DNA from: Palaemon carinicauda
Lineage: Eukaryota > Arthropoda > Malacostraca > Decapoda > Palaemonidae
NCBI RefSeq assembly: GCF_036898095.1
Contig: NC_090745.1
Coordinates: 83,910,178 to 83,974,177 of the forward strand
Reading direction: 5' to 3'
DNA length: 64,000 nucleotides
Of this stretch, positions 46,868 through 55,970 are shown in pieces (within the stretch, counting starts at the first letter, position 1; every line of letters begins with the position of its first letter). The position numbers were made by a program, and so were the translations under genes. The notes beneath the pieces are model-generated. The model was given only the letters and a program-made list of their open reading frames with translations. It did no database searches and was not told the origin of the DNA.

Positions 46868-47905
46868 TTAGATGTAGAGCTTGGAGGTTTTGATGATACC
46901 TTTCCAAGTGGGTTGTTTGAGTAGATCTACTCTTAATGGGAGGCTTCTCGAGGTGTCTACCATCCATTCCAGTACCTCTGTGAACCACTCTCTTGTGGGC
47001 CAAAAGGGGGCCACTAGAATCAATCTGGTTCCCTCGTGTGACACAAATTTTTGCATTACTTTGTGCATAATCTTGAACGGAGGCAATGCGTACACGTCTA
47101 GGTGGGACCCGTCTGAGAGGAAAGCGTCGATGTGGACTGCTTCGAGATCTGGCACTGGGGAGCAGTATGTCTCCAATCTCTTCGTCTTCGAGGTTGCGAA
47201 CAGGTCTATACAAGGACGACCCCAAATCTGCCACAGGTTCTTGCAGACCTCCAGATGAAGTGTCCATCCTGTGGACAAAACTTGACCTCTCCTGCTGAGA
47301 CTGTCTGCCATCACGTTCCTTTCCCCTTGAATAAACCTTGTAACAAGGGTTACATTCTTCTCTTTTACCCAGTAAGGAAGTTCTCTGGCAGTCTCGTAAA
47401 GGGACCTCGAGTGGGTTCCGCCTTGTTTGGCCATGTAGGTCAACGCTGTAGTGTTGTCGGCGTTGACCTGTACCACTCTGTTCAAGACTGATCCTTCAAA
47501 GCCTTTGAGAGCCAACAGGACTGCCAATAGCTTCTTCTGGTTTATGTGGAGGATCTCCTGATCTTTTGTCCAGGAACCCGAGATCTCCAACTTGCCCAGT
47601 GTTGCTCCCCACCCCGAGTCCGAGGCGTCGGAACACAACACAAGGTCTGGGTTCCTCTGTTCCAGAGAAAGACCTTCTTGAAGTTTGACTGGGTCATTCC
47701 ACACTGAAGGCAACTTTTTAGAGATTCTGTAATGGGGATACATTTTGTCTCCAGTTCCTTTCCCTTGTCCCAATGTCGATTGAGATGGAACTGAAGAGGG
47801 CGAAGATTCAGTCTTCCCAGGGAGACAAATTGCTCGAACGAGGAGAGGGTTCCCAGCAGACTCATCCAATCTCTCACAGAACACTTTTGTTTCTCTAGAA
47901 AGCAA
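46868..47905 (-). CDS. A1 RNase H and Dam-like block, open frame
   Basis: An open frame of 345 codons. The N-terminal part is the RT-RNase H linker. RNase H motifs are LCSDASDSGWGA, VNADNTTALTY and NVMADSLSR. The glutamate position between the first two (His-Ile-Asn-x-x-Glu in B2) is Lys here (codon at 47,531-47,533), so the metal-binding set is incomplete. The Dam-like block follows: DLFATSKTKRLETYCSPVPD, DVYALPPF, LILVAPFWPTREWF. It is the longest undamaged pol frame in A1, but it lies between broken RT and recombinase pieces. Confidence 0.8.
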   Translation of the reverse strand: MLSRETKVFCERLDESAGNPLLVRAICLPGKTESSPSSVPSQSTLGQGKGTGDKMYPHYRISKKLPSVWNDPVKLQEGLSLEQRNPDLVLCSDASDSGWGATLGKLEISGSWTKDQEILHINQKKLLAVLLALKGFEGSVLNRVVQVNADNTTALTYMAKQGGTHSRSLYETARELPYWVKEKNVTLVTRFIQGERNVMADSLSRRGQVLSTGWTLHLEVCKNLWQIWGRPCIDLFATSKTKRLETYCSPVPDLEAVHIDAFLSDGSHLDVYALPPFKIMHKVMQKFVSHEGTRLILVAPFWPTREWFTEVLEWMVDTSRSLPLRVDLLKQPTWKGIIKTSKLYI

Positions 47906-47912
47906 TGAAGCT

Positions 47913-48668
47913 TCACCCGGGCTTGCTCCGTCCTAGAGGCAGACGGAAAAGCCCGAAAACTTCACTCCAAATCTCCATCCCCAAATAAGGATCTCTTGGG
48001 ATGGTGTCAGTTGAGACTTGTCTCTGTTTATCAGAAGACCCAGTTCTGATAACCTCAACGTCATCTGCAGATCCTCCAGGCAGCGATTGTAGGAATGAGC
48101 TCCAAGTAGCCAGTCGTCCAGATACAGGGAGGCTCTGATACCTCTTGAATGCAGCATACCCGCTACATTTGACATCAGCTTCGTAAAGATTTGAGGGGTG
48201 GTGCTTAAGCCGAAACAAAGAGCCCAAAACTGGAAAACTTCCTCCTTGTACATGAACCTCAGGTATTGCTTGAAGTTCGGATGGATGGGGATGTGGAAGT
48301 ATGCATCTTGGAGGTCTAAAGAGACTATCCAGTCGTCCTTTCTTACTGCTGCTAGGACTGATTTCGATGTCTACATGGAGAACTTCGTCTTCTGAACAAA
48401 GACGTTGAGAGCACTTACATCCAGGACTGGTCTCCATCCCCCCGAATTCTTGGGAACCAGGAACAAGCGGTTGTAACAACCTGGTGACCGCAAATCTCGC
48501 ACCCTCTCTATTGCCTCCTTTTCCAACAAGAGAGACATTTGCTGTTACATAGCCTGTATCTTTGACTCCTCTCTGTATCTTGCCGAGAGATCTATCGGAG
48601 TTACTACTAAAGGGGGTTTCCCTAGGAAAGGGATTTTGAATCCCTCCTTGAGTAACTGTACGGACCAA
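47913..48668 (-). pseudogene. A1 reverse transcriptase
   Basis: The core at 47,933-48,253 carries FQFWALCFGLSTTPQIFTKL, the catalytic LYLDDWLLG, and thumb GLLINRDKSQLTPSQ. Upstream palm residues (IVSLDLQDAYFHIPIHP) occur in another frame near 48.26-48.33 kb, so the gene is frameshifted. It matches C1 and the B elements in order and motif. Confidence 0.85.
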
Positions 48669-48735
48669 AGGTCTGCTCCTCTCCTCTCCTCTCCCAAGCT
48701 CGCCAGAAGTTGGTTAGTCTGGCTCCTACTGCTGT

Positions 48736-50727
48736 CTAAAGGCAAATGCAGTCAGACTCTGCTTCGCCCTGGTTTCGAGCCTCTTCTCTTTGCTCTCCTT
48801 CCCTCGGGTCTGGTACTACCCCTGCTGAAGGTTTTCCTTCGAAAGGGCTGTGAAAACGGATGGAATGGAGCTTCTTCCTTAGGTTTACGGCTTGAGAAGG
48901 AAGTAGGCAGAACCTTCCTTGCTGTTTTAGACACCAAACCTGTGTGGCCTTTTGGGCTAAAGCGGAAGAGACCTCTCTGACCAATTCTTGAGGGAAAAGG
49001 GAGGAAGAAAGAGATGCGTACAGCAATTCCGACTTTTGCATGGGTGTAACCCCATTAGCCAAAAAGGAGCACATTTGGGCTCTTTTCTTAAGAACACCCG
49101 CCGAAAAAAGGGCCGCCAACTCATTGGACCCGTTTCTTAAGGCTTTGTCTATGCAAGACATAATGTGGACGAGGCTTTCAGTGTCCACATCCTTCAAAGC
49201 ATAAACCTTTTTCCCAAGGCTCCCAGAGTCCAGTCAAGGAAATTAAACACCTCGAAAGCTCTGAAGATGCCTTTGAGAAGGGAAAAGAAAAAACAATCTT
49301 TCCCTGGTCCTTCTTGGATTGCATCCAGTCCCCCATCATTCTCAAGGCTCTCTTAGATGAGCGAGACAACACCATCTTCGTGAATACTCTCTCCATCGAC
49401 GCGTTCCCTAGCGTAAACTCTGAAGGCGGGGAACGAGGAGCAGCATGAACAAAATAATTAGGAAACTTCGGTAAAAACTCTCATAAGTTTCTTTAAATCC
49501 ACCAAAGGATGAAGGGTCTTAGGATCTTCTCCTTCCGAGATTTCCTCTAAATGATCACTAGAAGAAAGGTGACCGTTGATCCCTTCTTCCGACAGGTCTC
49601 AAATCGAGGTAGAGACGTCCTGTTTCCTAGGAGTCAACTCCCTAAGATCCTGACTTCTGGCGTCAAGGAGTCCAATATCATGACGCCTGGCATTACGTTG
49701 TTCCAACGCTTGACGCTCGGAACTATGACGTTCGCGATTTTGATGCTCGGAACTATGACGTTCGCGATTTTGATGCTCGGAACTATGACGTTCGCGATTT
49801 TGACGCTCGGAACTATGACGTTCGCGATCTCGACGCTCGGTTTCACGACGTCCGAGGCTCTTACGCTCAACCTCCCCACGTCCAACTCCTCGACGCTCGG
49901 CGTCATGCGTACCAGTCTCTCGACGCTTAGCATGATGTCCCTCCTTACGACGCTCGGTGTCATGGCTACCAGACTCCCAACGCTTGGTAAGCTGTTCCTC
50001 TACTCGACGCTCGGCGTCAAGAACCTTTCGACTCTCTTTCTGACGCTTGGCGTCAAAGCGTGAAGAATCCCGACGCTCGGCGTCTTGGTGAGCCACTCTC
50101 TTCTTGTCTGCAGGCTGATAGACTTGCATGTGGGAAGAGAGTTTCTGCTGCATATCTTGCAGTACATTTAGATTAGGATAAAAAACAACAAGTTCATCTT
50201 CCACGTTGCTCAAGGAAAGCGCAGAGCGTTGGAAAACGCTCCAGACTGCTCCAATGATTGCAACCTGGAGCCTGAGGCGTCATGACACGATGCTGTTCAA
50301 CAGCGGCAATCTTACTCTTCAGAGGTCTCGATACAAGACGCCAGCCCCGTCTGGGCGCTGCGTCATCCGAAGAAGACGAAAAGACTTTCACCTCGCCTTT
50401 CCCATGGCGAGAGCGAGCGTCCTGTGAAGCGTCAACAGGTATGCTCGAGGGGACGACTGCTCGGGTGCTAACGCCTCTCGTTTCCTTTCGCCAGTCGCCA
50501 TTCCTTCTCCCACGGGTTGGGGAGCTTGGAAGAGGTCTATGGTTAAGAGAACGACAGGTCCGAGCAGACGCACCCTCCACTGCACTGATTTTAGCACTGA
50601 CACTTGCACTTTTAAACTCATTCACATCAGACCATAATTTAGTCCCGCCCTCTGTGAGAGATTCTACTCTTTCGCCAAGGGCTTGAAGAGAATCCAATAG
50701 GCTAACGATTAATATTAGTATTCCCAT
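48736..50727 (-). pseudogene. A1 ORF1 (Gag-like), broken, with repeat domain
   Basis: Minus-strand pieces: 50,194-50,727 (N-terminal side, with SLTEGGTKLWSDVNEF and a Ser/Arg-rich region), 49,599-50,213 (a charged repeat domain built on Arg-Glu-Arg-His-Ser-Ser-Glu), a broken stretch 49.2-49.6 kb, and 48,736-49,197 (helical C-terminal part, with SELLYASLSSSLFPQELVRE). The last piece matches the position of C1 30,653-31,258. No enzymatic domain is visible; a Gag role is inferred from position. Confidence 0.65.
49620..50100. repeat. short-period tandem array in A1 ORF1, with 30-bp units
   Basis: A degenerate array of about 15-bp units around GACGCTCGG. Four near-identical 30-bp units run at 49,711-49,830 (TGACGCTCGGAACTATGACG plus TTCGCGATTT). 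On the minus strand each 30-bp unit encodes ten residues of the type RERHSSE(R/H)QN. Confidence 0.9.
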
Positions 50728-50739
50728 TATCGAAATATT

Positions 50740-51286
50740 AAATAACGATACAAAGTATTTTGTGGGACTGTATCGATCGTCGTGAGTACCACGTAGCGTA
50801 AATTTGACTGTACGCTAGTTTTATTTAATCTCTGATAATAGATCGATGATTATCTATGGAAAATAATATATTTTCTTTTACATAAAAAGTAAGAACTTTT
50901 GTAAGTTAGTATTTCTTTTCCTTCCTTGCAAGAAAAAGGAAATAAATTTACATATTTTGCAAGTCATTCTTCGTAGAGTTTACGTCACATGACTTGTGAC
51001 GTCATAGTTCTTGCGGAAGAGCGATGACAAACCGAATGATTTCCTTCCACCATCATGTCTTTAATAGTTGGTTCGTTAGTTTTTACACTAGGGGGATCTG
51101 GGAACACCACTACTTACGAACACAGTGATCATATTCCAACCTATCACTCTCAGTCAAAAATCAAAAAACAAAACCAAAACGAGCGAAAGCCAAAGCCAAT
51201 TTGTACTTCACCAAATTAACTGCAAAAAACACAGGCCAAAACGAGTGAAATTCCAACGATGTCACCGGTAAGGCGGCAAGGAAGAT
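50740..51286 (-). other. A1 5' leader
   Basis: Non-coding sequence between the ORF1 5' pieces and the right inverted repeat. It is AT-rich with no recognisable motif. Confidence 0.5.
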
Positions 51287-51446
51287 CTGAGGAATGACAG
51301 GAATGGTTCCAGGTACCTTGGTAGAGGGCACACTGGTGGTACACCTGGCTACCCAATCGGCAATTGCCGCGAGTTTTGAAATTTCTGCCGTGACGTCAGG
51401 GACTAAGCTATATATATAACTACCAGGTAAGTCAAATGTTTAAAAA
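51287..51446. repeat. A1 right inverted terminal repeat
   Basis: The reverse complement of the left repeat at 42,603-42,775. It ends ACCAGGTAAGTCAAATG then TTTAAAAA, matching the end predicted by the internal complementary region. Confidence 0.85.
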
Positions 51447-52140
51447 CCTTTTATTAAGGGTCACCCTGGTGCCCCTGGGACTGTTCTTTATAGGTGTAGA
51501 ATCAAACCAATAACACCAGTGCTGTGTGTACATTTGTACGCAGTGTTTAAACTTATCCAATATCTTCAGTGAAATTATCTTAATAATTTTACAATAATTT
51601 TGAGAGGCCCTGTTCTAATATATATTTCTTCCCTTACAGGTGATAAATATATATGTACCTTTAGATTGTTGGTTGTGGAGGATATGATTCTATTTTAATA
51701 CATTCGTTGTTGTATTTATGTTGTCTATACAAATAAATATATAAAATGTATTTGCGTCTTATTCGCCCCATAAGTAGCTGAATAAAACTAGGCAGAGTCC
51801 TTTAATTATTTTCTTTCCCTAAAATAATATAAAGTACTTGGATCTGCAATACGTGTGAACAAATTTAGGGTAATTTAATTCCATTTGTTCCTACAATATA
51901 CAAACCTTCTCGCTTCTATAGTCAGAGTTGACAGTTTCCCTGCAGGGGGCAGGAAGCCCTAAGCTCGTTCCAAGCTTAGCGGATATGATTAATATCGGTA
52001 GCATCATATATTTAGGCGGTCTGGGTGACCATATAGAAGCTGACTCAAGGTTAAGGCACTTATACAAACCCACAGATATAGTACTTTCAAGTAATTCTCT
52101 TGTAAACTTCCATCAGGACGACATGGCTGAGCCAAAAAAA
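51447..52140 (+). mobile_element. B1 continuation: 3' trailer and start of complementary region
   Basis: B1 sequence resumes after A1. It is non-coding, with (TA)-rich stretches. At about 52,109-52,140 it reads CTTCCATCAGGACGACATGG, then CTGAGCC and an A-run. This matches the first half of the B2 internal complementary region at 61,556-61,590. At the A-run it is interrupted by A2. Confidence 0.8.
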
Positions 52141-53222
52141 TGGTATTTTTATTATGAAATTAATTTTTAAATATACTTACCTGGTAGTTACATATATATA
52201 GCTTAAATCCCGCGTTTCGTCGCGCACACGGCAGAAATTCAAATTTCATGGCAATCGCCGCCATGACAGTAGGTGGTCATACATGAGCGCCATCTCTCAT
52301 AGGTTACTAGAACCATTCCCAACATTCCCAAAAATTCCATGGCCCTGTTTTCAGAGGGGAGGAGGGAGGGCCCTTTTATATATGTAACTACCAGGTAAGT
52401 ATATTTAAAAATTAATTTTATAATAAAAATACCATTTTTAAATATGTAACTTCCCTGGTATTTACATATATATAGCTGATTGACACCATTGGTGGCGGGT
52501 AGAAAACCTCATCCCATCGGAAATTCGTATAACTATTAACAGCTACAATTAGTAGTACCAATAATCTGGTTCTTACCTGATAAGGAGGCTGGCTTCATAG
52601 TTATTCTGCCTCATTTGCCTGCATTCCTTAAGAGGCTCAGCTATCCACCCAGGGGGCTGTAAAAGTCTCTGTGGGGCTGCCACAAGGTCCTTGACCTTAG
52701 CGTGGCTAGACCTCCACCCTTGCTACCTTGGCATAGCCATGGATAATGATTCTGACCACCTACTCCAAAGTTAAAAACACACACCATAAAAAACTAACTT
52801 GACTTGCATCCCAGATTGTGGAAGGCTGCAACAACCTTCACAGACAGCCTGTGAACACAAGTACGAGAAAAAAGGCAAGGGTATATAATAAAATAGGTTA
52901 TAGGGAAGAGGCAGTAGACCCTTCTCCAACTACAACGCCGGAGGTAACAGAAGGACCCAGGGAACAACAATCTTCATATTGTGTCTGGACATCCTTGAGA
53001 TAACAGTCTGTGAAGATTGATTTACTTCGCCAGAAAGTAGTCTCCAAAATTGACTTCATTGACCTACTGTGCTTGTAAGCCATAGAATTTGCTACAGCTC
53101 TAACCTCATGTGGTTTTACCTTAAGGACAGGGAAACTTCTTACTTCACGATTCTGGTGAGCTTCCCTTATCAAATCCTTAATTAAAAAAGCCAGGGTATT
53201 CTTTGATAAAGGCAAAGAGGGC
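52141..53222 (-). mobile_element. DIRS-like retrotransposon A2, 3' part
   Basis: Starts TGGTATTTTTATTATGAAAT directly after the A-run in B1. A long hairpin (arms near 52,160-52,200 and 52,380-52,430) and a complementary-region join (AATACCATTTTTAAATATG at about 52,425) place the 3' end of A2 at 52,141. The trailer aligns with A1. The recombinase C-terminal part is at 52,898-53,215. At 53,222 the recombinase gene is cut by B2; A2 resumes at about 62,123. Confidence 0.87.
52898..53222 (-). pseudogene. A2 tyrosine recombinase, C-terminal part
   Basis: The minus strand keeps box II His-Glu-Val-Arg (VKPHEVRAVANSMAY) and the nucleophile region TTFWRSKSIFTDCYLKDVQ with its Tyr. Both are intact here, unlike A1. 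The N-terminal part is on the far side of B2, at 62.15-62.67 kb. Confidence 0.87.
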
Positions 53223-53590
53223 TTTTTGGGCTCAAGCCATGACGTCCTGATGGAAGGTTCCTTCGGTAGCTTCCTTGGGTATATTTAACTACAAGGATAT
53301 TCCCAGAGAATTAAACCACAGGTTATCACAGAATTCTAATTTCTGGTGCGAGTACCCTAAAGGTTTCCCTCTAGGATATCGTATATCAACAGGGGACGTA
53401 TGTATTAACACGCCACATAGCTATCTGCACCCCATATAGAGTTAACACTTCGATATGGAAAGGTGGAGAATAACTGGGGAGCCGTTCCACAGTTACACTC
53501 ATCCGTGGCTGCTTTTGGTACTCGAAACGTAAACAAACGGGCGCCATTGCTAAATGACGTCACGTCCGTCCCCATCCTTCTGCTTGTAGT
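53223..53590. repeat. B2 left inverted terminal repeat
   Basis: From TTTTTGGGCTCAAGCCATGA to about 53,590. The reverse complement is found at about 61,730-62,100 (for example GCCACGGATGAGTGTAACTG on the right). Confidence 0.9.
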
Positions 53591-55970
53591 GCCTTGCTTT
53601 AGTCGGATTTCCCCTTGTGCGATTTTCATCGACTTACATCGCCGTTATGTCTTTACCTTCAGCCTCGCCTTCTTCTGGAAAGTTGAGTACCAGGTCCCAG
53701 TATTGTTTAAATAAGCTCTAGCCGTAAAGTAACTTCTACTTTTCGTAAAATATTGTGTTTTGTGGCAGAGCTGTGCCGCTCCCGGACGCGCCATTTTATG
53801 GCGTCGCTGTTCTTTTGCATGCCTTATTTAGCTAGCCAGAACAGCTTTATCCGGCCTCTTAACTAATTGATATTGTTAGTTATTTAGTCTTCATAGCTAG
53901 GAATTACGTATATCGTGTTTTAACGCTCAACTACTCGGTCGTCGTACGACCCCATACTAGATCGCTAGCTTAGCCCCTAGGCTAGATAGCCTAGCACTTG
54001 TGTTCATGCATGATATATACCAGTGATCCTAGGTTAAGTTATGAAGATTGTGGCATTATTTAACTTACTGTTAACTGTGATGTAAGTGTTTTCGCCTTCA
54101 GGGACCATATAGGGGATCGGTTTGATTGCGTTCCTTTCCAACCTAACCTAAATGTAGGAACCCCTATATGCTCCCTAATCCCCTGCCTGCGGGCATTCCC
54201 TCTGTGTGGCCATGCTTCCCCTTCTATATAGGGGAATCTTGTCTACAATCAGAGTATTTATCGCTTCTCAGTCTACCCTAAGGGAATGATCCCCCCTTAG
54301 GGTTGCGACCGAGAAATAAGGAACGGCTCTGCCCTTCCACAGTTGCATCTGGTTGGGTTACTCATCCCTTCCTGCAACTTGCGATGTGTCTTTCAGCCTA
54401 CCTAGCCTAGGAATTAACCCTCCTTATCTAGGTTAGGCTTTGGGGGGGGGCTAGTTCTGTACTTTTATAGTTTGAGACGGTACTCCTGTACCAATCTCAT
54501 TCTGGTTACCTAGGCTAGGGAGCGTTCTCCCTATCCTTGGTGGCTGTTCTTGTACAGAGCCTCCACTATGAAAGACCCCTCTTCTTCTCCCTTCCCACCT
54601 ATCCCTTTGGTGTAGGCTTGCCTATACACATCTGTCCTTAGTCCTACAGCTCCTCCCCTGGGGTGGAGTGGTAGGGCTAACTTGTTCTCCTGCTGAGCTG
54701 GCCGCTTTGGTTCATATACCCTTCATAGCGTTCTATGGGGGTAGCCACTGGCAGCGGTCCGGCCAGCAGGGGGTTCCCACTCTTGAGTGCACTCTAACCC
54801 TCCCTTGGGTTACCCCAGGCACCCGGCCGACGGCCGGCCCCCTGCCGCTGGATGCTAGGAGTACCTACTCCTTTCATGAGTGCATTCTCTCCGGAGGGAT
54901 GCCGGAGGGATATGTGGTCTTAGCCCTCCAATCCCTCCTTACCTGTCTCTCCTTCTATCATGGTGCCGGTCCCTTGCCGCCTCTACTGCCGGCGATACCG
55001 CCTTACCTCTGGTGACACTCTTTCATAAGATTCCTCCCCTCCTCTAAGTTGTCAGCCTTCCGTGTGCTGGAGGCTGCCGCCTTCCGTCGGCATACAGCCG
55101 ATGTCCCACCCCTCCCTTTACCTAGTATTAGCTGGCCGACCTTCGGGGCCGGCCACCGGCGTGCCGGCATTGTTTGCCGGCAGTCTAGGTATACTACCAT
55201 ATACATAGTTATCTTATGAACTGATCCAAGCTCACCAGGCCGTCAGCCTTCGGCTGCCAGAGCCGCCGCCTCCTGCCGGCGACCCGCCGCTGTGCCGACG
55301 GTCGCCACGATGGTATTATGCTTAGATACTCAATGTGTCTGTCTTGATGCCTTCCACCCTGCTGGATCGGCCTCCGGCGTGCCGTCGGTCTGCCGGCACC
55401 CTCCAGAGACGTCAGGGGACATGCACCCCTTCTTATACCTGCCGACAACATGTCGACAGTCATCACACTGCAGCCAGATGGCTTAGCCACTTCTATATAT
55501 AGGTATTGTCTTACCATCTAAATCTGTGGCTGTGCTGTCTGCTTGCAAATTACAATATTCCAGCACTCTGTGTGTCTTAGTACGGCCGATTGCCGGAACC
55601 TATATCTAATACGGGGTCTCCTATTACCCTTCTACCCCAGAGAACTGAGTGGTCTCGGCCCCTGATACACCTCGCAGGCAATTTCTGTTAGAGGTTTAGC
55701 TTCTACCCACCACGGTTTATCCACATGGATTTCCGTTTTGTGACCTTCGGCCACAAAAGAAATTGCCTAATGATAAGGTTACGGTAACCGACTGGGCGGG
55801 ATTCACAAGTATGTGTCTATCTACTTCCTTTCCCGCTCTCTACTCTCAGACATTATAATACTTATGAATTATTTAATGTTTTAAAAAATTTTGATTAATT
55901 AATCTTAATCTTAGAGTAATGTAAGTCATTCTTATGCCTTCCATGTACTCATGATCTCTTTCTTTTACAG
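53591..55970 (+). other. B2 leader, partly GC-rich, no open gene
   Basis: A 2.4-kb stretch between the inverted repeat and the ORF1 Cys/His module. An ATG at about 53,648 opens a short run of Ser/Pro codons ending TCTGGAAAG, conserved in B1 at 35,878-35,910. A section at 54.7-55.5 kb is rich in TGCCGGC motifs. The segment ends with CTCTTTCTTTTACAG at about 55,956-55,970, like a 3' splice site, and B1 has the same kind of tract at the same place. Confidence 0.6.

Larger units (their letters stand above)
42581..51446 (-). mobile_element. DIRS-like retrotransposon A1, inserted in B1
   Basis: A minus-strand element of about 6.25 kb plus an inserted 2.6-kb LINE. Inverted repeats pair 42,603-42,775 with 51,287-51,440 (TTACCTGGTAGTT..., AGTCCCTGATGTCACGGCAG). 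The internal complementary region at 45,458-45,540 reads GAAAATATCATTTTTAAACA, which is the complement of the left end joined to that of the right end. This sets the ends at 42,581 and about 51,446. The order on the minus strand is ORF1, RT, RNase H/Dam, recombinase. The copy carries active-site losses (see its genes). Confidence 0.88.

Noticed and set aside
49551..50063. Plus-strand 170-codon frame with regular Thr-Leu-Gly-Thr-Met repeats
   Set aside because: Antisense shadow of the 30-bp array whose minus-strand frame lies in A1 ORF1 and fits the element orientation.
51890..51930. TTTGTTCCTACAATATACAA in the B1 trailer as a further C-family end
   Set aside because: Similarity is limited to about 20 bp and the following sequence matches the B2 trailer, so it is probably chance or shared ancestry.
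54700..55500. Clustered TGCCGGC motifs in the B2 leader as a possible regulatory or satellite array
   Set aside because: No regular period, and only loosely shared with B1 (36.85-37.3 kb); noted as base composition only.
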